This document shows positions 24,335 to 33,078 of a stretch of 64,000 nt of DNA, in pieces. The translations under genes and the position numbers were made by a program. Numbering within the stretch: the stretch's first letter is position 1; every line of letters begins with the position of its first letter. The notes under the pieces were generated by a model. The model was not told where the DNA came from, searched no databases, and was given only the letters and a program-made list of their open reading frames with translations. This DNA is from Verrucomicrobium sp. (GTDB taxonomy: Bacteria > Verrucomicrobiota > Verrucomicrobiia > Methylacidiphilales > GAS474): assembly GCA_028283855.1 (NCBI GenBank), contig JAPWJX010000003.1, positions 1,240,001-1,304,000 of the forward strand, read 5' to 3'.

Positions 24335-26871
24335 AAGGCCTCCATCCCCGCATCCTGGATTGGTTCGAGGGGAAGTTCGGCCGCTTCACCGCCGGACAGG
24401 CGGGAGCGATCCCGGAGATCCTGGAAGGGCGCTCCGTCCTTCTTTCCGCCCCTACCGGAACGGGGAAGACCCTGGCCGCGTTCCTGGGCGTCTTCGACCA
24501 CCTCCTGCGCGCGCAGGAGGCCCAGGTGCTCCCCTCCGGCATTGTCGCCGTCTACGTTTCCCCGCTGCGTGCCCTGGCCTACGACCTGCAGAAGAACCTC
24601 CAGGGCCCGCTGGAGGAGATCGGCCTCGGCTTCGTCCGCGTCGGCTCCCGCACGGGGGACACCACGGCGAAGGAGCGGGCCGCCCAGCGGCGGCGGCCGC
24701 CCCACATCCTCGTCACGACGCCGGAGAGCCTGCTCCTCCTCCTTTCCCAGCCGAAGCTGGCCGATTCCTTCGCCTCCCTGCGCTACCTGGTGGTCGACGA
24801 GCTGCACGCCCTGGCGGAGAACAAGCGGGGCGTTCATTTAATGGTGAGCGCCGAGCGGCTGGAAGCGCTGGCCCCGCGGGGCCTGGTCCGCATCGGCCTC
24901 TCCGCCACCATCGCGCCGCTGGAGGAAATGGCTTCCTACCTGGGAGGCGGGGGGAAGCGGCCCGTCATCGTCGCCCCGCCGGCGGAGGCGGAGCGGAAGA
25001 CCCTCATCGAGGTTTTTTCCCCGCTCCGCCGGGATCCCTATCCGTCCGCGGGGTACACCGCCGGACGGGTCATGAAGGAGCTGGCCGCGCTGGTCGCGGA
25101 GACGCGGACGACGCTCATTTTCACCAACACGCGCAGCGGCGCGGAAGGGATCGGCTACGGGCTGAAAAACGCTGCCCCGGATCTGGCCGACCGGATCGAG
25201 GTCCACCACGCCTCGCTCGACCGGGAGATCCGCCTCCACGTGGAGGACCGGCTGAAGCGCGGGGAGCTGCGGGCCGTCGTCTGCTCCGCCACGCTGGAGC
25301 TGGGGATCGACATCGGCTCGGTCGACCTGGTCGTCCTCATCTCCGCGCCGAAGGGGGTGGCCCGGGCGCTGCAGCGGATCGGCCGCTCCGGCCACGCCGT
25401 CGACCGCGTCAGCCGGGGCATCCTGGTGGCGACGAACATTAACGATCTGGCCGAGTGCTGCGTCACCGCCCGCATGGCGGAGCGCCGGGAATTGGAGCCG
25501 GTCCGCATTCCGCGGAACAACCGGGACGTGCTGGCGCAGCACCTAGTGGCCCTGGCCGCCTGGGGCGGCTTCACGCCGGACGCCGCCTTCGCGCTGGTGC
25601 GGCGCGCCTATCCTTACCGCGATCTGCCGCGCGGGGAGTTCGATCGCGTCCTCCGCTACCTGGCAGGGGGCGGGAAAAGCCTGGAACAGGCTTACACGGA
25701 AACCTTCGGCAAGGTGGCCTTGGCGGAAGGCGGGGCGCTGGCGCTGCCCCGGCCCCAGGTGGCGCGGCAGTTCTACCAGAATGTCGGCACCATCGTCTCG
25801 GAGAGCATGGTCCGCGTGCGGAAGGGCCGCCGGAACCTGGGAGAGGTGGAGGAGAACTTCATCAAGCGGGTCGAGCCGGGCGGCGTCTTCGTCCTCAACG
25901 GGCAGACCGTCCGGCTGGTGAAGACGCAGTTCCTCACCGCCACCGTCGTCGATGCGCGCGGCGCGGTGCCGAACGTGCCGCGCTGGTTCGCCAACAAGAT
26001 GCCTCTGGCCTCCGGCTTGGCCCGGGAGGTGGCGCGAATGCGGGAGCGGATGGCCCGTTTCTTTCCGGAGGGGGGCGGCCCGCACGACCTGGCGCCCGCG
26101 ATCGAATGGCTGGTCGAGGAATACGGCATCACCGTCCGCAACGCGGAGGCCCTGGCCCGCCAGATGGCGATGCAGGCCCGCGTCTCCGTGATCCCCACCA
26201 CGCGGGAGCTGGTCGCGGAGATCGTGCGGGAGGGGAACAAGGTCCACTACTTCCTCCACTCCCTCATCGGACGCTCCGCCAACGACGCGCTCTCCCGCGT
26301 GCTGGCCTGGCGCGTCCGGCGGCGGAAGGGGGGCAACGCCCTGGTCACCGTCGACGACTACGGTCTCCTCCTTTCCTTAAGGGACTTCCAGGCCCTCGAC
26401 GCGGAGGACTGGCGCGCCCTCCTCAACCCGGAAGGGGCGGAGGCCGACCTGCGCGAGTCCCTGCGGGAGGCCGACCTGGTGAAATGGCACTTTCGCGGCG
26501 TGGCCCAGACCGGCCTCATGGTCCCGCGCCAGGTGCGCGGGGAGGCGCGGCGGCCCAAGGTCCTTCAGTGGAGCAGCGACATCCTCTTCGAGGTCCTGCA
26601 GAAGCACGAGCCCGACCACCCGCTCCTGGAACAGGCCTACGAGGACGCCACCCACGGATTCCTCGACATCAAGCGGGCTGTCGCATTTATGGAGGAGGCG
26701 CTGACGCTCCCCGTCCGCTGGGTGCCGGTGGAGCGGGTCAGCCCGTTTTCCTTCGGCATCTACGTGAGCGGGATCAAGGAGACGATGATGATGGAGGACC
26801 CGGAGACGGCCATCGAGCGCCTCTACCACGAGCTCTATCACGACCTGGAAAGGACCGCCGATGCCGCCTGA
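24331..26871 (+). CDS. lhr: Ligase-associated Lhr-type DEAD/DEAH helicase
   Basis: 846 aa, the Lhr core length. Walker A is SAPTGTGKT (39-47). Further motifs are SPLRALAYD, TTPESLLLLL, the DELH Walker B, LSATIAP, FTNTRSGAE, ATLELGIDIGSVD and QRIGRSGHAVDR. After the RecA domains come a winged-helix region and the beta-barrel/C-terminal Lhr domain. Lhr-Core proteins are ATP-dependent 3'-5' translocases on single-stranded DNA in repair. The gene overlaps the ligase fusion by 4 bp and the phosphoesterase by 11 bp, a strict co-translation arrangement. Confidence 0.94.
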   Translation: MKGLHPRILDWFEGKFGRFTAGQAGAIPEILEGRSVLLSAPTGTGKTLAAFLGVFDHLLRAQEAQVLPSGIVAVYVSPLRALAYDLQKNLQGPLEEIGLGFVRVGSRTGDTTAKERAAQRRRPPHILVTTPESLLLLLSQPKLADSFASLRYLVVDELHALAENKRGVHLMVSAERLEALAPRGLVRIGLSATIAPLEEMASYLGGGGKRPVIVAPPAEAERKTLIEVFSPLRRDPYPSAGYTAGRVMKELAALVAETRTTLIFTNTRSGAEGIGYGLKNAAPDLADRIEVHHASLDREIRLHVEDRLKRGELRAVVCSATLELGIDIGSVDLVVLISAPKGVARALQRIGRSGHAVDRVSRGILVATNINDLAECCVTARMAERRELEPVRIPRNNRDVLAQHLVALAAWGGFTPDAAFALVRRAYPYRDLPRGEFDRVLRYLAGGGKSLEQAYTETFGKVALAEGGALALPRPQVARQFYQNVGTIVSESMVRVRKGRRNLGEVEENFIKRVEPGGVFVLNGQTVRLVKTQFLTATVVDARGAVPNVPRWFANKMPLASGLAREVARMRERMARFFPEGGGPHDLAPAIEWLVEEYGITVRNAEALARQMAMQARVSVIPTTRELVAEIVREGNKVHYFLHSLIGRSANDALSRVLAWRVRRRKGGNALVTVDDYGLLLSLRDFQALDAEDWRALLNPEGAEADLRESLREADLVKWHFRGVAQTGLMVPRQVRGEARRPKVLQWSSDILFEVLQKHEPDHPLLEQAYEDATHGFLDIKRAVAFMEEALTLPVRWVPVERVSPFSFGIYVSGIKETMMMEDPETAIERLYHELYHDLERTADAA

Positions 26872-27514
26872 GCCGAAGCGCGTCCGCCAGGAAGTCGCCC
26901 CCGGCGTCTGGCTCGACGCCGCGCGCGCCCTTTACTTCAAGGAGCACGGGACCCTCGTCTTGGCCGACCTCCACTGGGGCTACGCCCGCAGTTTCCGGGC
27001 CCGCGGGCATCTCTATCCCCACTGGGGAGACGCCCAGCTGCGCGCCGCCCTTCTGGAACTTTTGGAAGCCTACACCCCCGCCCGGATGATCTGGCTGGGG
27101 GACGCCCTCCACGACGCGGCGGGCCGGGAACCGGCGGAGGAGTTCCTCGCCTCCCTCGACCCTTCGCTGGAGCAGGTCGTCCTTTCCGGCAACCACGACC
27201 GGGGTTGGCCCGCCGTCACGGCCGATTCCTGCCGCCTGGGACGCTACGTTTTCCACCATGGCCACCAGAAATTCTCCGAGCCCCGGCGGGAGGGAGACAT
27301 TGAGGTCGTCGGCCACTTCCACCCGGCTCTCTCCTGGGGGGACGGGGCGGGCCTGCGGCTGAAGCTGCCCGTCCTGGTCCAGGAACCGGGCCGGTGGATC
27401 GTCCCGGCCCTTTCCCCCTGGGCGGCGGGGACCGATTGGACGCCCCATCTGAAGGGGGAGGACCGAGTCTGGCTGCTCTCCCCGCGCCGGATTTTTTCGT
27501 GGCGGGCGGGGTAG
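26861..27514 (+). CDS. pdeM: Ligase-associated metallophosphoesterase (MPE/PdeM type)
   Basis: 217 aa. The calcineurin-type metal ligands are all present: DLHWG, LGDALHD, SGNHDRG, FHHGH and VGHFHP. This is the small nuclease/phosphodiesterase that accompanies Lhr, MBL exonuclease and ligase in bacterial repair clusters. It starts inside the last 11 bp of the lhr gene. leuD begins 31 bp downstream, probably in another unit. Confidence 0.92.
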   Translation: MPPEPKRVRQEVAPGVWLDAARALYFKEHGTLVLADLHWGYARSFRARGHLYPHWGDAQLRAALLELLEAYTPARMIWLGDALHDAAGREPAEEFLASLDPSLEQVVLSGNHDRGWPAVTADSCRLGRYVFHHGHQKFSEPRREGDIEVVGHFHPALSWGDGAGLRLKLPVLVQEPGRWIVPALSPWAAGTDWTPHLKGEDRVWLLSPRRIFSWRAG

Positions 27515-27545
27515 GGGACGGGTAGGCTGGAACCTCCCCAATTCC

Positions 27546-28094
27546 ATGAGCTCCAAAGTCATCTCCGGTCCGGCCTTCGTGGTGAAGGACAATATCGACA
27601 CCGACCAGATCATCCCCGCCCAATACCTGATGCTGGTCCCCACCGTTCCGGCCGAATACGACAAGCTCGGCTCCTACGCCCTGTGCGGCCTGCCGGAGGG
27701 GGAATACCCCACCCGCTTCATCGCCGCGGGGGAGACGAAGACCAAGTACCCGATCCTCATCGGCGGAAAGAATCTGGGCTGCGGCTCCTCCCGCGAGCAC
27801 GCCCCCATCGCCCTGGGCGCCGCCGGGTGCAAGGTGGCCGTCGCCCAGTCCTACGCCCGCATCTTCTTCCGCAACTGCATCGCCACCGGCGAGGTCTTCC
27901 CCTACGACATCGACGAGCGCCTGGTCGACGAGATCAAGACGGGCGACCACGTGGAGATCGACTTCGACAAGGACCAGCTGCGCGCCAACGGCAAGACCTA
28001 CCAGCTCAAGCCCCTGGGCGACGTCCGCCCCGTCATCGAGGCGGGCGGCATCTTCAACTACGCCCGCCAGTCGGGCATGATCCCCTCCGCCTAG
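27546..28094 (+). CDS. leuD: 3-isopropylmalate dehydratase small subunit
   Basis: 182 aa. It is the swivelling domain of the isopropylmalate isomerase in leucine synthesis, and needs LeuC, which is not next to it in this window. Diagnostic segments are NIDTDQIIPAQYL, GGKNLGCGSSREHAP and SYARIFFRNCIATGE. leuB follows 3 bp after the stop. A homoaconitase-type small subunit is a less likely alternative. Confidence 0.92.
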   Translation: MSSKVISGPAFVVKDNIDTDQIIPAQYLMLVPTVPAEYDKLGSYALCGLPEGEYPTRFIAAGETKTKYPILIGGKNLGCGSSREHAPIALGAAGCKVAVAQSYARIFFRNCIATGEVFPYDIDERLVDEIKTGDHVEIDFDKDQLRANGKTYQLKPLGDVRPVIEAGGIFNYARQSGMIPSA

Positions 28095-29177
<1,083 letters not shown>

Positions 29178-29187
29178 AACGCCATTC

Positions 29188-30324
29188 ATGACCGCCGCCG
29201 CCGAATCCGTCCCTGTCAGCACGCACGACCCCGTCAACGCCCAGATCCTGGCCGTTTCCGAGGACCGCATCGGCGGCTTCCACCGGCAGCCCCTGCACGA
29301 GATCGCCCGCCTTTCCGAGGTGCCGCTGGAAACCGTCGTGGAGCGGATCCGCGCCATGCTTCAGGCGGGCACCATCCGGCGCGTCCGCCAGACCCTGATG
29401 GCCAACGACCTGGCCCCCGGCGCCCTCGTCGCCTGGCGGGTGCCGCAGGAGCGGCTCGACGCGGCCTTCGACTACCTCTTCCAAAAGGACCCCTTCAGCG
29501 GCCACGTCGTCGTCCGCTCCACGGACGCGGAGACGGCCGGTTCCCAATACAAGCTCTGGACCACCCTCAAGGTTCCCCAGGGCTTCTCCATGCAGAAGCA
29601 CGGGGAATACCTGGCCCGGCAGATCGGCGCCGACCATTTCAAGCTGATGCCCGCCAAGGGCATCTTCGTCCTGGGCGTCGGCCACGTCCGGCGGCGGGAA
29701 ATCCCCTTCGGCTCGAAGGGGGAGGCCCCCGCCGCGATGCACGCCATCGAGGTGCAGGCCCTTTCCGATTTGGAGTGGCAGGTCTTGGTCGCCCTCAAGC
29801 GGGAATTCGCCGTCGAGGAGCTGGTGCCGGACCTCTGGGCCGCCCGCGCGGCGGAGGCCGGGATCTCCCTGGAGAAATTCTACGAGGTGGCCGAGGGGCT
29901 GGTGAAGCGCGGCGTCGTCGGCCGTTTCTCCACCTTCCTGGAGCATGTGAAGGCCAACGCGGCCGGGGAGCGGGTCACCCGCTTCAACGCCCTCTTCCAC
30001 TGGGCCGTGCCCAAGGGGCGCGAGCTGGAGGCGGGCTGCCAGGTGGGCCGCTTCCACATCCTCACCCACGCCTACTGGCGGGAGGGCGGGCCGGAGTTCA
30101 ACCACGTCAACATCATGGCCGTGGCCCACGGCACCGATAAGGAAAAGGTCCAGGGCCACAAGGCGGCCATCGACGCCCATCTCCGGGAAATGGGCATCCC
30201 GGTGAGCTACACCAACATCTTTTGGGGCGGACGGAGCGAGATCAAGCCCTCCGAAATCGCCCCTCAGGCCTACAAGGCCTGGGCAGAGGCCAACGGCGTC
30301 GACTGGCGCCAGATGACGGCTTAA
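29188..30324 (+). CDS. Doubled Lrp/AsnC-like protein related to siroheme decarboxylase AhbA/AhbB (NirDL-like)
   Basis: 378 aa with two similar halves. Each half has a winged-helix unit followed by an AsnC-like alpha/beta unit: half 1 about 10-165 (ERIRAMLQAGTIRRVRQTL, then GALVAWRVPQERLD), half 2 about 190-350 (EGLVKRGVVGRFSTFLEHVK, then RFNALFHWAVPKGRELEAG). The order 'GxxRRF... / NAxVxWxVP' resembles AhbA/AhbB and NirD/NirL, which decarboxylate siroheme in alternative heme or heme d1 synthesis. Those enzymes are commonly heterodimers; here both parts would be in one chain. No other ahb or nir gene is in the window, so a transcription-regulator role is not excluded. Confidence 0.6.
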   Translation: MTAAAESVPVSTHDPVNAQILAVSEDRIGGFHRQPLHEIARLSEVPLETVVERIRAMLQAGTIRRVRQTLMANDLAPGALVAWRVPQERLDAAFDYLFQKDPFSGHVVVRSTDAETAGSQYKLWTTLKVPQGFSMQKHGEYLARQIGADHFKLMPAKGIFVLGVGHVRRREIPFGSKGEAPAAMHAIEVQALSDLEWQVLVALKREFAVEELVPDLWAARAAEAGISLEKFYEVAEGLVKRGVVGRFSTFLEHVKANAAGERVTRFNALFHWAVPKGRELEAGCQVGRFHILTHAYWREGGPEFNHVNIMAVAHGTDKEKVQGHKAAIDAHLREMGIPVSYTNIFWGGRSEIKPSEIAPQAYKAWAEANGVDWRQMTA

Positions 30325-31205
30325 CGGCCTTTTGTTTTTTGCGGCGGGAGCGCCGCCTCCACGCCGGGGAGGGAGGCCCGGGCGGCCGCATGAAAGACGC
30401 CTCTCTCCAGGCGCGGCAGGGAAGGGAGGCTGCGGTGGAGCGTCTCGTCGGCGATCTGGCCGAAATCGATTTGGGAGCGGCTTTCCTCCGGCACCTGTTC
30501 CCACAATTGGAGCATTTCCGGGATGCGGCCCTGCCAAAGGCCGGGCTGGAAGATCTGCTCCAGGTTTCCCGCGTGCGTGGCGGTGCTTAGAACGCTCCGC
30601 CCGGCGTCGTTTGCGGTCAGGAAGTGCTGGGCGGTCAGCTGCGGCCCCAGGATAGCCACCGCCTGTCCCAGGTGCCCGTTGCTGGCCATGGCATGCAGGG
30701 AAGTCCACCCATCGCCATCCGGGAGGAGCAGGTGCTCGGGAGTCAATTTCTGGCCCGGACTCAAAAGGGAGGCGATTTGATCGAGGTGCCCCTCTTCCGC
30801 CGCCTGATGCAGGGGAGTCCTGCCCCGGCTGCCGTGGGTCAGCAGATGGTGGAGGGAAAGGGTTTCCCCGTCCTGGTTCAAGATGGCTGCTGCCTGATCG
30901 AAGTGACCGAACATCGCCACCCAATAGTAGAGCGTGTCGCCGGCGCTGTCCCGGAGGGAAAGGTCCTTAGAAGAGAGGGGGTGGTCCGTGTCCTCCAGGA
31001 TGGAGGCCACCTGGTTCAGGCAACCATACCGGGCCGCCCAATGCAGGGGCGTGTACCCCTTGTTGCTTTTCAGGAGGAAGTGGGCGTGGGTGAGCTGGTG
31101 TTTTTCCGCGAACGGGAGGAGCTCGTATTCGGTGATGGCCTCGTAGATCCGCCATTCCGTTTCCCGGGAAAGGGGAAGCGCGGTTTTTTCGGGTGCGTCG
31201 GCCAT
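30321..31205 (-). CDS. Ankyrin-repeat protein, copy 1
   Basis: 294 aa, no signal peptide. About five ankyrin units run from residue 40 to 215 (GYTPLHWAARYGCLNQVASI, GRTPLHQAAEEGHLDQIASL, GWTSLHAMASNGHLGQAVAI). A C-terminal module shared with the two neighbouring genes follows: QPGLWQGRIPEMLQLWEQVP, then SQIDFGQI. The start is ATG 31205; the longer open frame (to 31397) would run through the stop of copy 2. The ATAGCCGAAT box lies 8 nt before the ATG. The 3' end overlaps the convergent AhbAB-like gene by 4 bp. Confidence 0.82.
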   Translation of the reverse strand: MADAPEKTALPLSRETEWRIYEAITEYELLPFAEKHQLTHAHFLLKSNKGYTPLHWAARYGCLNQVASILEDTDHPLSSKDLSLRDSAGDTLYYWVAMFGHFDQAAAILNQDGETLSLHHLLTHGSRGRTPLHQAAEEGHLDQIASLLSPGQKLTPEHLLLPDGDGWTSLHAMASNGHLGQAVAILGPQLTAQHFLTANDAGRSVLSTATHAGNLEQIFQPGLWQGRIPEMLQLWEQVPEESRSQIDFGQIADETLHRSLPSLPRLERGVFHAAARASLPGVEAALPPQKTKGR

Positions 31206-31213
31206 GAGACTCA

Positions 31214-31223
31214 ATTCGGCTAT
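31214..31223 (-). promoter_or_regulatory. ATAGCCGAAT box before ankyrin gene copy 1
   Basis: Exact ATAGCCGAAT on the minus strand, 8 nt before the ATG at 31205. Its TAG is also the stop codon of copy 2. No Shine-Dalgarno sequence is seen. Confidence 0.6.
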
Positions 31224-31996
31224 TGGCCGTGTTCGCGGACGGGGGTTTCCCTGGTGGGAAGGGCAATGGCCGGACGGGAGGCGGCGCGGAAGGCGTCGGG
31301 GTCCAGGCGGGGAGGAACGGTGCGGCTTAAGAAAAGGGTCTGCCGGGTGATTTTGGGGAAGTCGATTTGGGAGCGGTTTTCTTCCGGCACATGGCACCAG
31401 AGGCGGAGCATTTCCGGCACGCGGCCATGCCAGAGGGAGGGTTGGAAGACTTGGCGGAGGTTGTCATGCTCCGCCGCTTGGATCAGCGGCGTCTTGCCGG
31501 AAGCATTCGGTGCCAGGAAGTGCTCGGCGGCGAGTGTTTCGCCGGAATCCTTAAGAAGGGCGGCGACTTGATCGAGGTGGCCGCCGTGGGCCGCCCAATA
31601 GAGGGGGGAGCTATTCGATCCGTTGCCGGCCAGGAGGTGCTCCAGTGTCAGGCGTTGGCCGGACTCTTTCACAACGGCGGCGATTTGGTCGAGGTGCCCC
31701 GTAAGCGCCGCGGGATGGACGGAGGAGTCTCCGAAGCGCGTGGGGGTAAGAAAATCTTCCAGGATGAGCCTTTGCCCCGCTTCCTTTACGGCGGAAGCGA
31801 CCTGCGGGAGGCACCCTTCCTGGGCCGCCCACACCAAGGGGTAATAGCCGTCCCCGTCCAGGGAGAGGAAGTGTTCCCGGGAAAAGGCAAACTCGGCGGT
31901 TAAGGCGGGCAGCTCCCCGTTCAGGATGGCGCTTCTTAACCGTGTGGAGGTTGCCACGGTTGGAAGCGGCACGATTTTTTCGATGGGAGCGTCCAT
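31220..31996 (-). CDS. Ankyrin-repeat protein, copy 2
   Basis: 258 aa. Four ankyrin-like units occupy residues about 48-185 (YYPLVWAAQEGCLPQVASAV, SSPLYWAAHGGHLDQVAALL). The C-terminal module shared with copies 1 and 3 follows (QPSLWHGRVPEMLRLWCHVP, SQIDFPKI). The 14-nt gap to copy 1 is the same length as the gap from copy 3. Proteins of this kind mediate protein-protein contact; the partner is unknown. Confidence 0.82.
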   Translation of the reverse strand: MDAPIEKIVPLPTVATSTRLRSAILNGELPALTAEFAFSREHFLSLDGDGYYPLVWAAQEGCLPQVASAVKEAGQRLILEDFLTPTRFGDSSVHPAALTGHLDQIAAVVKESGQRLTLEHLLAGNGSNSSPLYWAAHGGHLDQVAALLKDSGETLAAEHFLAPNASGKTPLIQAAEHDNLRQVFQPSLWHGRVPEMLRLWCHVPEENRSQIDFPKITRQTLFLSRTVPPRLDPDAFRAASRPAIALPTRETPVREHGQ

Positions 31997-32004
31997 GAAC
32001 CTTG

Positions 32005-32014
32005 ATTCGGCTAT
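32005..32014 (-). promoter_or_regulatory. ATAGCCGAAT box before ankyrin gene copy 2
   Basis: Exact ATAGCCGAAT on the minus strand, 8 nt before the ATG at 31996; the TAG is the stop codon of copy 3. Confidence 0.6.
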
Positions 32015-32559
32015 TGGCCGCGTTGAAGGGAGGGGGATTCCCCGTCGGGCGGGGAGAAACCCGGGCGGCGGGCGGCGCGGAAGGCGTCGGCGGCGGGGCG
32101 GGGAAGCGCCGGACGGCTGGAAAGGGAGGCTTCGCCGGAAACCTGCTCAAAATCGATTTGGGAGCGGTCTTTTTCCGGGACGTGGCTCCAGAGCTGGAGC
32201 ATCTCCGTCAGGCGGCCTTGCCAAAGGGAGGGCTGGAAGATTTGATCGAGCTGGCCTTCCCGGGCCGCGCCGTGCAGGGCGGTGTAACCATGATCGTCTT
32301 TGACCAGGAAATGCGTCGGGGAGAATGTTTCCCCGGAATCTTTCAGGGCGGCGATGACTTGGTCGAGGCGGCGATGCCAGGCGGCTTGATGCAAAGGGGT
32401 GTCGCCGTGACCGTTCTGGTTTTCGATGAGAAAATGTTCCAGGGAAAGCGCGTAGTCCTGGTTGAAGGAGAGAAACGCATCGTTTTTGAGGGATCTGACC
32501 AATAGTTCCGCTGTCCTGGGACTCAAAGGCAGGGATTTTTTGGCTCTTTCACCGGGCAT
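32011..32559 (-). CDS. Ankyrin-repeat protein, copy 3 (shortest)
   Basis: 182 aa with two clear ankyrin units (DTPLHQAAWHRRLDQVIAAL and YTALHGAAREGQLDQIF) and the shared C-terminal module (QPSLWQGRLTEMLQLWSHVP, SQIDFEQV). It appears to have lost or never gained the extra repeats of copies 1 and 2. It is first in the three-gene run, 47 bp after the peroxiredoxin stop, with the ATAGCCGAAT box 9 nt before its ATG. Confidence 0.82.
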   Translation of the reverse strand: MPGERAKKSLPLSPRTAELLVRSLKNDAFLSFNQDYALSLEHFLIENQNGHGDTPLHQAAWHRRLDQVIAALKDSGETFSPTHFLVKDDHGYTALHGAAREGQLDQIFQPSLWQGRLTEMLQLWSHVPEKDRSQIDFEQVSGEASLSSRPALPRPAADAFRAARRPGFSPPDGESPSLQRGQ

Positions 32560-32568
32560 GAAAGAGTA

Positions 32569-32578
32569 ATTCGGCTAT
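32569..32578 (-). promoter_or_regulatory. ATAGCCGAAT box before ankyrin gene copy 3
   Basis: Exact ATAGCCGAAT on the minus strand, 9 nt before the ATG at 32559. Here the box is in a true intergenic region, so it is not a by-product of an upstream stop codon. No Shine-Dalgarno sequence is seen. Confidence 0.6.
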
Positions 32579-32606
32579 TCCCAAGGCCGAGCCGCCCTTC
32601 CGAAGG

Positions 32607-33077
32607 CTAAGAGAGGTCTTTCAGAGCGGCCAAAACCTCGGAGGCGTGCCCCTCCGGCTTCACCTTTTCCCAAATGCGGGCGATTTTCCCAGCCGGGTCG
32701 ATGAGGAAGGTGGTCCGGGCGATGCCCATGTACTTGCGGCCGTAGAGGGATTTTTCCACCCAGACTCCGTAGGCTTCGGAGGTTTTCTTCTCCACATCGG
32801 CTAAAAGCGGATAAGGCAGGCCGAACTTTTCCGCGAATTTTTGGTGGGATTTCACCGGATCGGGGCTGACGCCGACGACGGCGGCGCCCGCTGTCAGGAG
32901 CGCGTCGTGCCGGTCGCGGAAGTCACAGCTCTCCACGGTGCAGCCGGGGGTGTTGTCCTTGGGATAAAAGAAAAGGACGAGCGGCTTTCCCGCAAAGTCT
33001 TTCAGGGAGATTTTCCCGCCGTCCTGCGTCTCGCCGGAGAAGGCGGGCGCTTTCCCGCCGACTTTTTGGGAAGCCAT
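32607..33077 (-). CDS. bcp: Thioredoxin-dependent peroxiredoxin, PrxQ/Bcp type
   Basis: 156 aa. It reduces hydrogen peroxide and organic hydroperoxides in the cytosol. The peroxidatic Cys46 is in FYPKDNTPGCTVESCDF; Cys51 five residues later is the resolving Cys of the alpha2 PrxQ subtype. The N-terminal GGKAPAFSGETQDGGKISL and later ARTTFLIDPAGKI agree. It starts 1 bp after the stop of the LptF/LptG permease gene. Confidence 0.95.
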   Translation of the reverse strand: MASQKVGGKAPAFSGETQDGGKISLKDFAGKPLVLFFYPKDNTPGCTVESCDFRDRHDALLTAGAAVVGVSPDPVKSHQKFAEKFGLPYPLLADVEKKTSEAYGVWVEKSLYGRKYMGIARTTFLIDPAGKIARIWEKVKPEGHASEVLAALKDLS

Positions 33078-33078
33078 C

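Noticed and set aside
30321-32559. Ankyrin array as a CRISPR or short tandem repeat locus
   Set aside because: The periodicity is at protein level (about 33 residues) and the DNA units are diverged coding sequence.
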